DNA of 64,000 bases. Origin: Brachypodium distachyon. Its lineage: Eukaryota > Streptophyta > Magnoliopsida > Poales > Poaceae. Position 1 is the first letter of the stretch; each line of letters opens with the position of its first letter. This document shows, piece by piece, positions 1 through 14,900 of the stretch. The position numbers and the translations under genes are program-made. The stretch lies in NCBI RefSeq assembly GCF_000005505.3, contig NC_016133.3:4030001-4094000 (forward strand), given 5' to 3'. The notes under the pieces are model-generated. The model saw nothing but the letters and a program-made list of their open reading frames with translations, was not told where the DNA came from and searched no databases.

Positions 1-84
1 GTCGTCGTCACCGGCGCCGGCAGACGTCCGGACCGGCGGGAGCTGACGAGACAGGAGCTCGGATTGGTCGATCTCGATGCCCAT
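1..84 (-). CDS. Partial ORF at left edge, unidentified N-terminus
   Basis: On the minus strand an ATG at 84 opens a frame that stays open to the window edge (28 codons, beginning MGIEIDQSELL). The stretch is GC-rich, like monocot first exons, whereas the sequence upstream of the start soon becomes AT-rich. A TATA-like element on the minus strand lies near 340-350, which would give a leader of roughly 200 bases. I do not recognise the protein family. The sequence to the left of the window would decide whether this is a real gene. Confidence 0.4.
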   Translation of the reverse strand, partial: MGIEIDQSELLSRQLPPVRTSAGAGDDD

Positions 85-476
85 GAAGTAGCTAGCAGAG
101 CGATCGAGCTAGTTGAGTGGCGTCGGAGGCAGGAAGATCGATCGAAGGAAGGAAGGATTGGGCGAGTTGTTCTTAAGTAGCAGAAGCCAGCGGCCACTAC
201 GTCACGTACCACATTTGACGGCACTTTCGCGCAGGCGGTGGTGTAAGAGAAGAGGGGGCAAGGCGTGGGGGGTGGCAGTGATGATGACCGGCCAATGGGA
301 GGATCGATCAAGGAGAGTGCAAGAGCCGGGAGGAAACAGCATTATATGAGAGGGCCCGACGGAGGCAGCCTCCAGGCAATTAGCTAGGCAAGTGCAAAAG
401 GTTGATGAGGGAGAGATAATGATGATGATGTGATGCAAATGATTGTGGGTGGAAGAATGGAGCCGGCCAGGAGTTA

Positions 477-571
477 CTCACTCCCATCTATGAAAAAGTG
501 TCGCTCATTTTGTACTAAATTAGTACAAATTTTGTACTAAATGGACGACACTTTTTATTGATCGGAGGGAG
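477..571. mobile_element. Short Stowaway-like MITE
   Basis: About 95 bp flanked by TA on both sides. The arms around tgaaaaagtgtcg and cgacacttttta are inverted copies, and the right end is the CGGAGGGAG signature of grass Stowaway elements. The left end is slightly diverged. Confidence 0.65.
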
Positions 572-3500
572 TAATTAATTTGCAGTCAGGTAATTATTCT
601 ATCGGCCCGGCATTGTTATTTTGAAATTGCAGGATCAGAAATTACTGCATGTTTGTAACAAGCCAACTCGTGTTGTAAAAAGAGTTACAAAAAAGAAGAA
701 AGAAACTGTATGCAGCCAGCTTTAGATATGTACATATAAAAACATACATGCAGGCTCATATTTCTAGATTAGATATGTAACAACTAAGGTTTCATAAGTT
801 TCCAGGTCACAAACTTGTTAGCCTTAAAAACACTAGTAGGTTGAATACAAGAGTAACTAAACATTTAAGACACCCATTCTTCTTGCAGTCTGCATACAGA
901 TCGAGACTATTGTGACTTAGACAACACAACTTAATAATCAATGAAAGAATCATTTTTCTGCATCACTAAGATATGAAAACTTCAATATTTCTTAACACGA
1001 ATGAGTTAAGAAAGATCGCTAAGATTGTCCAGTTTCGTGCACATTGTACACTCATAAAATTGCTACAGATCGAAACAAAATTTGAACCGGTAAAAAGAAA
1101 TGGTATCGTCATAGCAAGTATAAGGTATTTATTCAGAAATTTATATTATATTTAAAACTTTAGCTTCGCTAATGAGTACGAAATAAATCTGCATCTCCAA
1201 TTCACAAGCTACTAAATAGAACACTACAAGTGAACAATATTGCTAGCATATATTCTTGTATGCCTTCGCTTATAGAGTTGAGGTTGTGCACTGCCTGGCT
1301 TGGTTGATTAATTAATCGGTTTTGCTATTGAGAAGTTGACCGAGTTTTAGTTAGAGATCGGTTGTAGTTCTCGACCGTCGAATCTTAATCCAACGATATC
1401 ATGTGGGAGAGGAGAGATGGAGATGACCCACAGATTTTAATCCAACGGATCTGAGAGATAGACACATCCTTAATTAGTTAATTAATTAGTCATCTCTAAT
1501 TGAAGAACTAGAACTAAAACAAGTTTAGAAATTATTAGACAAAAATATTGAAAGCAATAACTCTAGCCACAACACAAGTATGTAGGTCACGTGGCATCAA
1601 CAGGGAAAGAGGTTGAATACAGGAAATGACGTTGAGCAGGAATGAGACCGATTGCCGTTGATATAGTCCAACTCATTATGGTAGGCGGGAGAAGTCCGTT
1701 GTATCGGACTTCCTTGGCATAGAGAAGGTGAAACAATATCTAAGCTCTTACGGGTTTTGTAAGTTGACAATATAATAATTAGGAGACGAATGAAAGATAA
1801 ACGTGTATATTCAGGCTTTAGTACTTTCGAGATGATTATAAATTGGATAAAGACCACAATATAACAAACAGATTATGAAATATTAAATTTTATCAATATC
1901 AAGTGACAGCAGGAGGCGCCCTTTTGTTATTACTGGACGAGGCGCTTTAGTTATCAATGGACGAGGCGTTAGTTTACTCACAGAGGAGCCAATTTACGAA
2001 GTTTGGCCTCCCAATAGTCGCCTTTTATAGCTTGAGTTGACGTCAAGACTGTTTGGTGAAGGTAATAATAGACCAAAAGTTTTCAGATGTGTACAAACCC
2101 GTCAATGTCGTGTGGCAGTGTTCATGAAAAATTCAAAATGCTCTATTTGTTGTACATTATTTCTTGTTTCTTTATTGATGACAATTTCAAAATACACTTA
2201 TATTAACCACAAATATTACCCGATGCTCATAAGTTTGTTTTGTTCTTTGCACTACTCATATTTTCTTGTTTCCACATATCTAATTTGTATGTATTTTTTT
2301 GGCGTTTTCCATCGATAGTATAGGCATGAACCTTTGCAAATTTGTTATTAAACAGGAGGTATGTAATGAAAAAAACGAATTGGAAGTGAGTATTTGTTGC
2401 ATTGAATGTTTAGCACACTCAGATATTTTAGGAACTTAGATCTACTAATTTGGCAAGTTTAATGAGATTAGATAACTTAGATTAATTTATCTCACAACTT
2501 AGATCTATAACCTGACAACAACGCAGATGTCAACTTTGGTCTAGTAAAATACAAAATCAAACATTTAAAACTAGTTATTTACAAACCATCTCTAGGTATA
2601 CATGAAACATTTGCTAAATAAATATTACAGACGCATTGTATACTTATATGGAATAAAAAATAATGGAAAAATGTGATATGAAAAGATAATGTAAATTTAT
2701 GCCTACATTAGTTTCATAGTAAAAATGTGGATAAAATTCTTTTTTATTTCTATGTTTATTTCTGCAAATTTTGTATTTTTTATTTCCAATATCTACAGTT
2801 CATATGTTTTGTGTGTGTGTATGCTCATATTCCTACATTTTTAGATCCACTAATTTATGGGTCATAAAGTCATGAAGAATAATCTCATCGACAAGAATTT
2901 TGTGTGGTGCTTACGTTTATATACAAGACGTGTGTCCTGTTAAAATAATCAAATTTAAGTAACCTTAGAGCTATATCAGCCGTGTAGCATGTGACTAATG
3001 GATGAGTTTATATAACATATGTGCGTCGTCATTCTAATAATAAATAAATAAAAAAATATCTCGGAAACCACTAGAAACCATGTTTAAAGTTTGCAAAAAT
3101 TCTAAAAACAATTACAGTATATTGGAGAGATTATGTTCTATTTCATGTAACATTTTAAGTTCAAACTTAAGCTTATGTTGGACATGTATGAAAAGAAAAT
3201 CAATGATGGATCACGAACAAAGAGTACAACATGAATATTCATATTAATTTTGTTTTTACGTACCCTCAAATGAATACGGTTTGAACTATAAAATTGACAA
3301 GTCTGTAAAACATCATCCTCCCAAATAATTGTCTTGAGAATTTTGAAAAAGAAAAAATAAATCATGGAGCTTGAAGCGCAACTTGGTTCTCGTCGAATAT
3401 TTCTCACTGAAAATACCACTGGGGCGCAGGCGTGCTCTTGTCGCTTAAGGTGACAATACATTTATGCGACCAACGCCAACTCGACTCGACTGCCCAGTCC

Positions 3501-4361
3501 GTATAAATTCACGCAAAGGCAGTGTCGGCTGGCAAAAAAATAAAAAAAATAAAAAAAATGAGTGGATGCTGCATGCATGGCGACGGTCGAACCTGACGAA
3601 GCGGCATGTGTATTAATTGGTTGGCAGGATTTAACTTGCGGAGTAATTTAGAGTGCCTGCAGTTTTATCCGATGATCCTGACAGCCTCGTGCTGAGCAGA
3701 GGAGCCCCGCGAGGTCCATCCGTACAGGAGATCGAGAGGAGCCGGATCCGAGGTCCATCTGGCACAGTGTTCAATGTACTTAACTGGAGTCAGATGCTGG
3801 ATAAGTACATATGATCCTGTTTGAGCCGTGGTTGATTAACTCCATCTGCAATGCTAATGGCTAAACGAGATCGATCTCGACCCTACGACTACTACGGATT
3901 GAGAAAAGCGACCCAGAGTGTATCACGCATGGTCTCTCGCGTGCATGTACGGGGAAAGCAGGGCAGGGCGGGCGCGCTAATTAAGCTTCATGATTAATCT
4001 GGGGTGGGAGCACATGGCCGCCGGGCACGCATGTGGCGTGGCTACTTATTGGCTCCGGCCGCGTAGAAATATAGGAGTGGAAGAGAGAAAAGCAGCCTGG
4101 ATTTTCTAGGATCAAACAGCTAGTTAAACTAGGCATGCAGCTCTAAGTTCGACAACAGGAATGCCGCGGCTAATACGTATGCCACTCTCGGCTGGGGTCT
4201 GTGAGGAGGAAGCCCTGCGTAGTCTACCAACACTCATCCAGCATTATCCCATCAGGGAAAAAAGAATGCACCTTGTGACACTGACTACTAAGCTCAGACC
4301 TATCACTGTTTATTTTTGCGGGATCAAAACTATGATTAATAATACCTCCTCTTTTATATTA

Positions 4362-4585
4362 CTCCCTCCATTCCTGAAAGATCGGCATATTAAATTTCAT
4401 TAAGAAAGGATTTTGACCACAAATTACTATATTAAAATGTGTTTTATATGACATGAAACCACAAGTATCATGAAGTACTTTTGATAACGAATCCAGCGAT
4501 ACTAATTTGATGTCATATTATAATAATTTGTGGTCAAAGACTTGTCTTAATGAAAGATATGCCAATCTTTAAGCAACGGAGGGAG
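4362..4585. mobile_element. Stowaway MITE, 224 bp
   Basis: It starts CTCCCTCCATTCCTGAAAGAT and ends with the inverted counterpart (ATCTTTAAGCAACGGAGGGAG), and is flanked by TA dinucleotides. It is rich in internal inverted repeats, and no coding capacity is seen. Confidence 0.8.
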
Positions 4586-5923
4586 TATAACATAGAGCGT
4601 ATTAGGTTCATTAAGACAATGTCGTAGCCAAACTCTATTGATATGTGATTTACATAATATTGAACCTGGATTGTTTCAATAAGTATTTTAAGACAAATGT
4701 CGTAATATTAATTTCTTGTTGTCATATTAACCATATACCAATGAAGCAATTTTGGTCAAAGACTTGTATAATGCCGAGCCAGCGTCCCTAAAACCTGGGT
4801 TGCGCTTTTCACGGTAAAGGAATCGAGCAAACCAATAATGCCAGTGCTGTTTTTTGTTTAGGTAAAACTGTAGAATGGTGCCAGTCCTAAAGCAAACCAC
4901 CGGATCCCGAGAGATATTCAGTGCTTTCATTTTTATGGTTGCGCATCGGACAAACAGCTAATTATACCATGCATGCGTTCAATTTATCGAAGAGCCTTGC
5001 ATATCACTTACTCGCACATCAAAACGCAATGACGTTATCAGTGTCTGAACGATGGCCTCGATGTGTCATCTTGGTACGTCACTGGCCAGTTCCGTTTAAA
5101 TTAGCACGTAAACAAGCGAGTGATCTCACCCCAGTCAGCAAACAATAAAATCTGACGCAGGTTCATGCTACAACCACAACTCATTAGCACCCAAAAGAAA
5201 GCCCAAACCAACTCTTCACAAGAATCTACTCCCTCTGTTTCAAATATTGTAGCTAGGACAAAATTCTAGAGGACCTCAACATAAGAAAAGAAACCTAGAA
5301 TATACACTTCACTCATGTCCAACAGAACTGTTCACTAGCGAGCTTCCAAACTGGTTGTATAGCTGACCTTTGTTAGGCTAGTGAATACCGCATTTTGTTC
5401 ACATCGGCTTCAAATTAACCTCGGATCAAGAGCGGTAAGGATGAAGAACCTCACTTGCATTGACTGCAACCTCAAGAATATTTAGTCAGGCTAAAAGCTA
5501 GTAGCATCGTTAGGAGAAGTCAGCAGTCCAATTTATACAGGCATCTATGTGCACCAGGACGGCAGGACTATAATTCGAGATAGTTGATAATCTTTGACCC
5601 GCTTGGAGTTTCACACTGGTGGAGCCGGTCCTTCACCTGTTTAATATTGAGAAAAAATCAGTGGGTTCAACGACCAGCGACCAAAATATACACTGAGGGT
5701 GCTATACAGTCGCTAGATCACATATCCAAACAGGATAACAGTTGCAGATGCAGCACATCTTCTATATCTAAGTAGAAGCAACCCATATAATTAATTTGTT
5801 CATACATATTTAGTGGTTAACTCATATTTTGCACATGCATGCATGTTACTTCCATCAAGCTATCCCCAATAAGTGAAAAATGTACAATTTCATCATATTT
5901 TTCAATTTTGAATACTCTTTGTG

Positions 5924-8900
5924 TTAACTAAAAAATTTCGCAACAACATGCGGGGCATCATCTAGTATTTTCAATGCTGGAACACACTGGGTACCTTGCT
6001 TCTTCCATTTAGGCCAACACTTTAGGATCAAATTCTTCAATGGAGTCTTGGGAACTGGAATGAACTTGCCAACAAAAGCCAACGGCCAGCTGCATGAACA
6101 AGGCAATGGTTAGCAAGCATGCATGCTACAGACTGTAGGATATCCATCCAAAACTAATTAATTCAAACTGCTAACACATTAATAATCGGAGGAAACTTCG
6201 GATTGAAAGAAGTACTCATCTCTACGACACAAAGGTTACATAATGTGGACAAGAATCTCACCTAACAAAAGCAATAGCTAGAGAAACAAGCCAAAGCTCC
6301 CAAGTAAGTTTCACTGTTGATGTAAATTTTCCTAGGAACTCAATAATGACCACCTGAGAATAAAATATAGACGCAAGTCAAACTCTAGATACTTGAAGGA
6401 AAATCCAACATTCACTCATCCATTTATCCTTTTCCATACCTGCATCACAACGGTTATGCTCACAACGGCCAAAAAAAGATGGTTTCTTGAAACTCCTTCA
6501 AATATATTCAGTTCTTCTGGTTTACGAGAATTGAACTCGTTAAACACCTGTGAGGAAAAATGAAAAGTCGAGCTTTGTCAAGCAGCAATATGGCAAATGC
6601 ATATGCTGAAGGGAAGGAAGACCATAGACTGGGATTATACAACTTTTGGTGAGAAAGATTTGAGGCTTCATTTATAATCTGGACCTGAACAAACTAGAAC
6701 AAATAGGGGGAATGCAACCTATGATAAATGACCTTATTGCTAAATTACTTGATGCTAAAGAACATAACCAATACTTTAAAGCTATTTCTAAACAAGCTGC
6801 TGGAGACATTAATGTGTATTATATTGTAGCGTAGAGGTACAGTAAAGAAGCATGCTATTGTAAAGCTACCAATATCGCATAAATTGATCCAAATAGAGAA
6901 AAACAGTATATTCAGAATCAAACACAAGGCTTGGAACATGTTTCGGAATAAAGGAAAAGAGAAAGTGCTTAAACACGACAAGAAGTTACCTGGCACAGGA
7001 CAAATGTGTTGAATATAAATGAATTTTTCACTTTACTGGAGTGTTCAAGGGTATCTTGAGTCAAGTGCAAAAGATTTCGGCCCCTAAAGTTGAGGGTCAG
7101 AAGAACAGCAACTTGATAGGCAGCCTGTGAACACATAAGACCTCGTAACTGACTCAAGTATAGTTCAGACAAACAATTGATAGTCAAAAAATCTACATCT
7201 GAAAAAACTGTATACCTGAATGAACAAGTTTCTCCACATAATATTGGTCACAAGAGGTTCTCTGCATCACATGCACAAGAATGTTAGAAATGTGAAGCAT
7301 ATCCAACATAAATGCCCATCAAGAAATATAAGCAAATAATGTTAGAGGTTGTTTCACATATTTTTAATCGATCAGGAGTCACTGAGTATAAGTGAACACA
7401 TTTTTAATCGATTAGGAGTCACTGAGTATAAGTGAACACATTTTTAATCGATTAGAAGTCACTGAGTATAAGTGAACACTTGTTTCTCAGGACTCTCACG
7501 GCGAAACTTTTTTTTAAGGCAGCCACAATATTCCTTAGTGATGGTGAAGCACAGCAGAGGGTGTACATTATACACAACAAAGTACTAATAGAAGTGTATA
7601 ACTAATTGAGTAAGAACAGCAATGAAGTATCAACATCAAGCATAGGGTAACCAGGCAATATCTTGTATGGACTATGCGCTTTGGGGTTGAGGTGCACCCT
7701 CTGCACTATGCCACAAATTTATCACTCAAAAAGTCATGACACTCATACAACATGCATCTACCATGCTATAAAACTCCAGGTCAAAATTTGACCGACAATC
7801 ACAAACAAAAAAGACAATTGGCTGTGAATAGTACTACCTCCGTTCCTAAATATAAGAAGTCCTAGCACTGTCCTAAGTCAAACTAATTCAAATTTGACCA
7901 AGTTTATATGCATGAGACTATGAGATCCACAGTTCTGTTTACGGTAGACTGATAAATTTTAACAGGCTGACTGTTGGCAGAGATAAAAGGGCTAACCTCC
8001 GTCCAACAGGCGTCCGCTTCATAAGCTGGTCCGTTGGTGGTTCAGTAGCCAAAGCAAGTGCACCAAGTGTGTCCATTATGAGATTAACCCAGAGAAGCTG
8101 TGTCAACAGCAAAAACTTGTAAATATATGGACATATCAATGAATAAATACTTCAAATCCACTTCTGTTCATTGACAGTTTCATATTGGATTCTATAAAAA
8201 AACAGTTTCCTATTGGTCCATGGCAACAATATTTTCATAGGTGTCATCCTCAACATCGTCCGAAAGACACTTTTCACAAAATGCTGAGTTTTAAAAGGTG
8301 TCACTCTTTGACAGAAAAAAAATACTCATTCCAACAGATATCAGATCCCATTGGTTAGGGATGCAAACGGAATCCCTATATCCCACTTGGTGGTCAACCT
8401 CAAAATCTTCATGTCAAAATTTGAGCAACACTTTTGAACTAGCAAGTCAGTTAAGCGGGATCCCGCTTGTATCCCTACCGATGGTGCATATTCTCAATAA
8501 ACTACCATGACATTTTCCCCTAAGAATTACTGAATCTCATTTCCAGGTGAAGCTCTTAATTAGTGAATAGTTACATTGCAGTGAACAAGTAGGATTTAGT
8601 CCACAAAAGTCACAAAAATGAGAGCAAATAGACCAACACCATATAATACAATCTGTAGTTAATTTTATTGGCCAGCAGCCCAGCATAATGATTCAGGGAA
8701 CCACATGTGGAGGAAACAATGCCATCTAGATCCAGTTAATTTCTCTATAAATATACATATATGGCTGGGATTGACACTATCAGTGTAAAATTATTATAAT
8801 CAGGAAACACTTCAAACAAACATAAATTAATAATGTTCTGACAAACCTGAACAGCATTTAGAGGAACATTGCCCGAGGAAATAGCAGCAACCACATTGAT

Positions 8901-11900
8901 TATAAGAGCCGCAACATTTACAGTAAGCTGGAATTGAATAAACTTTTGGATATTGGCATAAACCGATCGACCCCAGCGGACCACCTGGAATGTCAAATGC
9001 GAAGAGAATTTAAGACACTCATCAACTGTGGATCATACGATCATCAAGTCCTACAAACAGGTCTAACCTTCACGACCGAAGCAAAATTGTCATCCAGAAT
9101 AATTATGTCCGAGCTCTCTTTAGCTACTTCTGTTCCTTGGATGCCCATAGAAAGACCAATATCTGCCTGAAAATAGGAGTGATGGGAGATGATGAGAGAC
9201 TGAAATTAGAAACAGCAGCATCAAACTGTACATGGTTGCTATACTGAACAATGCAGTATATGAGCACATGTATAACCACTCTAATCCACTCAAAATACAT
9301 CCAGTCCTTCTTATCCATTCAAAATATAAACTTGTGTGCATACCTCGTGCAATGCAGGAGCATCATTTGTCCCATCACCAGTAACAGCAACAACATGGCC
9401 ATTCTTCTTCAGTGCTTTTACAAGGAGAAGCTTATCATTCGGAGAGGATCTTCCCATCACCTGCAATGCATTTTTAAGAATCAGGCCAATCTTAATACAA
9501 CGATGACGCTAACAGCAAGAGAAAGTATATGACAACATATGGATTCAGAAAGGAGGAATAGCCCGATCACATGAAATATAGCACCAGAAATGCCGCGTTA
9601 AATTTAGCTACCAAGCTTAGCGTAATCACTTTTTTTGCATCTATTGGTTAGTGCAAGACAAATTATTATTGTCATATTTGCACAACGGTAACAGTTAAAG
9701 CATGAGACTACCACAGAACATACGGCATATGCTATACAAAAGTGGCAAAAAAATCATGCGTAAGTGGACATTAAAGGTCAAACCAAACAGAAAATCAACT
9801 TCCCATTCAAATGAACAGCAACAAGCAAGATCACTGAATAAGACAGACAGTCACTCCCTATTGGCCTATTCCCATTGAATTTCCGCCTTTAGATTTTAGA
9901 TAAATTTCCCAACACGATTCCCTGTATTCCTAGGATAAGCAAATAGTTGTTCGACTAAAATCGCAAGCCACTATTAAGTTAACACTAAATACTTGTAAAT
10001 TGAGAACTTGATGGGAAGGTAGAAGCATTATACAGAACTGCGGGACTGGGTGGCATTTAACGCAAAGAAAAAAACAGATGACATAAAAGCAACTGACCCC
10101 AATTAAAATGCCGCATGATTTCAAATAATCAGCCATAGGTTTATGATCCATTTTGCCAAATCAGATATACAAGATGAACACCAGTAACCTTTCAGAATAA
10201 CAAATCAACAAAAACACCTAAAGTACTCTCACTAAATTAGATCCATAAACTTGGGACACATTTTAATATTTTTGCAAGCACAACTGAACTATATTCTTAC
10301 AGAAATTTTGTCGGCAATTGCCTCCCTATCAGCGTCGCCATACTCTCGAAAAACTCTTCCCTCTATTATAACTGGTGCAGAAGCATGCGGGTCAGTGAGT
10401 ATTCCACACTCCAGTGCTATTGCTCTAGCTGTCTGCAGATTATCTCCAGTTACCATGCGTACCTACTCGTTAAAAATCCGAAGGAGTTAGTTTATAGTGC
10501 CAACATTAATTGGTATCAATAATTGGCAGATTTAAGGGTGTCAATGGCATTACACACAACATTAACATATACAGAATAAAAACGTCAAATTACAGTGGAA
10601 ATACCAATACTCACTATAGGAGGCAAATATGACTCGTAACTATTATTAACAGCTCTTTGTGTCCTTCAGGAGGACAAAATTCAAAACACAAACCTTAACA
10701 CCAGAATTGGTGCACAGCTCAACAGCATCTCTAACTCCAGGGCGACAAGGATCCTGCAAACGGACATGGATGTCCCAGTAACACATAAAAAGGCTATCAA
10801 AAGGTTGCCAGAAAAACAAAGAGGCAAGGAATGGGAAATTTGAAGGAATATCAGCATTCCTGGTTTTGCAAACTTTTGTCCATATACCTTCATCCCCACA
10901 ATTGCAATGAGAGTCAGGTCATTATCTGGCACCTGCCAGTTAGTTCTTTGCTCCTCACTTGGAACATCCTTCAGATCCAGATTTCTATAAGCAAAAGCAA
11001 CACAACGAAGACTTTGCTCGGCCATATCTTCTATGTATTTCTTGAATTGATTAGCCTGAAAGACCAAACTGAGATGGGGGAACTATCAAATTAAATCTGA
11101 AAAAGATTTGGTGTGTCATAATACCTTATCAGGTGTCATTTTATGGGTTGAGCCATCTACATTAAGCCAATTTGTACACAAGGCAAGAACTATTTCAGCT
11201 GCTCCTTTCCAGTGCACATGAACATCTGAATCTCTCTGAAAATAGCACATGACTAAGTTTAGTATATGGTTGAAGTTGTGTATTGCACAGCAATAAACAA
11301 TCATGCAAAAGAATAACACTCTAGCTGAACCAAATTAATAACACAATCATGACGCTTACAAAAGGACAAACAAGTATCAGACTGTTGTGTAATTGAGGTT
11401 TGCTGAGTCAGAGGTGAAGCGTATGTATGTCAGAGATTCATGCTGTTGCTAGTTAAATTAGACCCTCAATTGACTGGGGCCCATTTTGGGACAGAAGAAC
11501 TCTTGCAAAGAATGACAGCCCATAACAAAACATAGTTATCAGTTTTGACTTGCTTATTTTAGAATTTAAACATAGGTGTTGAGCAAAGAATTATGCCAGT
11601 TCAATGTATAGCTCACCTAAATAAAACATTTAAACACTTAATCATCTTTAAGAGACATGGAGTGATATATTAGGAAAGCCCCAGGACCAATTCATCTCTG
11701 TCAAAGTATATCTTGGCAACCCAGGAGGCAGATATATCTAGTGAAAACTCGTTCTTGGGAAAAATATGATCGTTTGAAACAGTGTACCAGAACAAACTAA
11801 GAATAAACTAGGTCTCTAATAAATATTAAAATATAGTGAAAATAAAATATCAAATTACCGTAATCACTGCAACTCCGCCACGCTTTTTTTCTGAGTTGAA

Positions 11901-14900
11901 TGGAGAAACATGAATGATAGCAGATTTTGATCTCTCCTCCGCGAATTTCATATGAAGCTATACGAGCCATCAGCTGGATAAGCTAAAATATAGCCACCAA
12001 AGGCGGAAGTTATTTTTAACACTCGAGGAATCTTACCTCAAGACCCCAAGAAAGGATCGCCTTTTCAGTTGGTGAGCCTGTTACCTCAACAGTATTATCA
12101 TCCTGATAAGTTAAGAGTCAGGATGGTGTACAACGACAAAATATCAATTACATTAAAAAAATGAACCACCACAACTAGCAGCATTGATAGCAGGGATCCT
12201 AAGGAAATAAAAATGCACTAATGCCAGCTTCTGACTGCTGATAGTCATGCTAAAAGCAGAAGATGCTCTATCTGGTTTCAAACAGATATCCTTACAGCAT
12301 TTTTACGGTCTCCACCACCGGTATGGAAGTGCATTCGATGAAAAAAAAATATTAGTACCATTTTTATGTAAAAATTATATATAATTTGTGATATTGGAGG
12401 CAAGTGTTCTAAAATTTTGATTGCATGCTTTTCTGAAGCGACATTTCTCTATATTCACTCTCGTAAAGATGACAATTAGTGACGGTGGTCCATTCACCTT
12501 TCACTACACCACATGTTCGATCTGGCATAGATGATTGGGATGAGAGCGAGTATGAATAGTGTGATCTCGCACAAACAGAAGGTTTTTGTAAACTTGTATA
12601 TTTTCTTAAACTCATGGTATAATTTTTTTATCCGTAGCTACATACGAGGTTGAAATTGAGGTTGTAATGCTTATATGCTCTCTTAACCAATTTTACACCA
12701 ATCTTCAGCAGCACTCTTAGTATCACAGCAGAGTGTACGGCTACAAATTTCACTCTTAGTGTGCAATTAATGCTTTTCTCTTTTGATGATAGCATAGAAG
12801 AACCTCCCAAATACTAATTCTGAGCTGGAAATTCTAACACTACTTGAACAGCCAGATTCACGGCAGCAAAATATATTAAAAAGTTATATTCACAACGATT
12901 ACATGACAGCGATCAAGTCCATGTTAAAATGTATAAGGCAGTAGTTGAAGGCATTGACTGGTGGATACCTGTGACGTCACCTCTGGCTCAAACACACTGC
13001 CTGAAGTATTTTGTGCAATTCCTTCAAGTACAACAGAGGTAACTGTAGGTGACAACTTCTCAACAGCAGCCACAGGTTGCAACTCTATTCCCGCAACTAT
13101 TGACCGCACCACCGTCATCTTAAGCAAAAAAAGTCAAACATATGCAAATGGTCATAAAGGAACCAAGAAAACTCACTACCTAGGAGTACGATGCAAAACT
13201 AACTAACCTGGTTGAGCGTTAATGTACCGGTCTTGTCACTACAAATTGTTGTAGCAGAACCCATCGTTTCACAAGCCGAAAGCCTCCTCACCTGAAATTG
13301 ATGTGTAGATTCATGTGATAACAAACAGAATACAAAATAAACAAACTAAGAAAATATGTACCAGTGCTTTGTCTGCCATCATTTTCCGCATTGAATAAGC
13401 CAGGCTGAAAATAAAAATAAAAAATAGGTTGAGAAACTAAAACATACGAAGGAAACTTTTGACTTGTATCAAACAACTCACGTCAGTGTTACGGCCAGCG
13501 GTAGTCCCTCAGGTACAGCGACGACAATAATGGTCACCTAAATGGCATTTTGCAGCATAAGAATGAGACAAGAAAAAGGGTGCTTAAGATACACCAAATA
13601 CTAAATCATTACATACCGCAACAGTTAGTATCTTTATCACTCCGAATATTATAGATTTCACACCTGTGCGCCCCTTAACAAACTGAACAGAACCGTCTGG
13701 GTTTGTAGTATGTCCTGTAAAATACCTGGGAAGAAGGGAAACTTTTCTAAGTACACCCTGCAGAGTATCTGGGAGAAGAGAAAAGTTTCAAAGTACGTAT
13801 ATATAGAGTGGATTAGGAGCAACATAGATCACTGCACTTATGCATATAGGATAAGCATATTAATTACAGCATGGCTTCCTACATTAGTGACTACTAGCAC
13901 GATACCCATGTGTTGTGCTACGGACTAAAAAATACAGTACATGTACAAAGAGAATGATGTACTATCATTTATTGTCTCAGATCAAATAATCTATGTCCAT
14001 TCTCATCACAATAGTTTGTGTCAAATTAACCTGTGGTGTGGTCTAAAGGTGACGGACTGCTGTCGCCAATTGAGATCTTTATAGGAGTAAAGTTATTTCC
14101 CTTATATAGACTAAACATCATATAGAAGATACAATATTCAAATTATCGAGGAATCTCAACAAGGAAAAGACTAATCTTAGTTGTCACTATAAATCTATGA
14201 TAATATATGTTTAATCTGTCCCACACATAGACTAATTTATATTTATTCATATAGGGCAGAGAAGGGCACGTTATTGCTTGTGGTATAACCCATATAATAC
14301 CCTGTGTATGCTTCAATGCCATGTCGCCTTGCAATTACAGTTCTAAAATAACGTAGAGGCACAATATTACAGCTGCAAACTGGTTGTCGTTCTGCTCATG
14401 CTTGTAGGTTTAGTTAGTAGAGCTATTCCAGTATAATAGCCAATACGATTTTCAGCCAGGGCAGGTGTCTATTTATGATTACCTTGCAAAAAGGACTACA
14501 AGGACCATTGCAGCAACAACAAGACCCACAATGCCTATGAATGTTGCTACTCCATTCAACCGCACCTTAAAAAGAAAAGAGAAGGCCATGAATAAACCAT
14601 AGTACATAACTCACATTGCACAGAGGTTGTTGAAAATAATCCAAACTCAGACCATCAGCAAATGGATAAAAGGAGGGAAAACCTGTAATGGAGTCTCTTC
14701 ATTATTTTCTTCTGAAATGCTTGCCATTAGTAAGCCCCATTCAGTGTTTAGACCAACTGCAGTTACCTGCATTTCAGCAGCGCAATTGGAAGTGGTAACA
14801 AATCACTTAGTAATGTTACATGGTCAATTTTCAATTTCACTCCGTCATAGATTACTCTAGCTGACAGGTAAAAAAATACTCAAATCCAAGGGAAAATAAG

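Larger units (their letters stand above)
85..5923. other. Intergenic region, AT-rich, no gene recognised
   Basis: The stretch holds a possible promoter for the left-edge ORF, two Stowaway-like MITEs (477-571 and 4362-4585), a single MITE-like end near 5228, and long AT-rich tracts. The short ORFs here have no codon bias, no domain and no splice context that I can support. The part closest to 5924 should contain the 3' UTR and polyadenylation region of the Ca2+-ATPase gene, which reads leftward. Confidence 0.6.
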
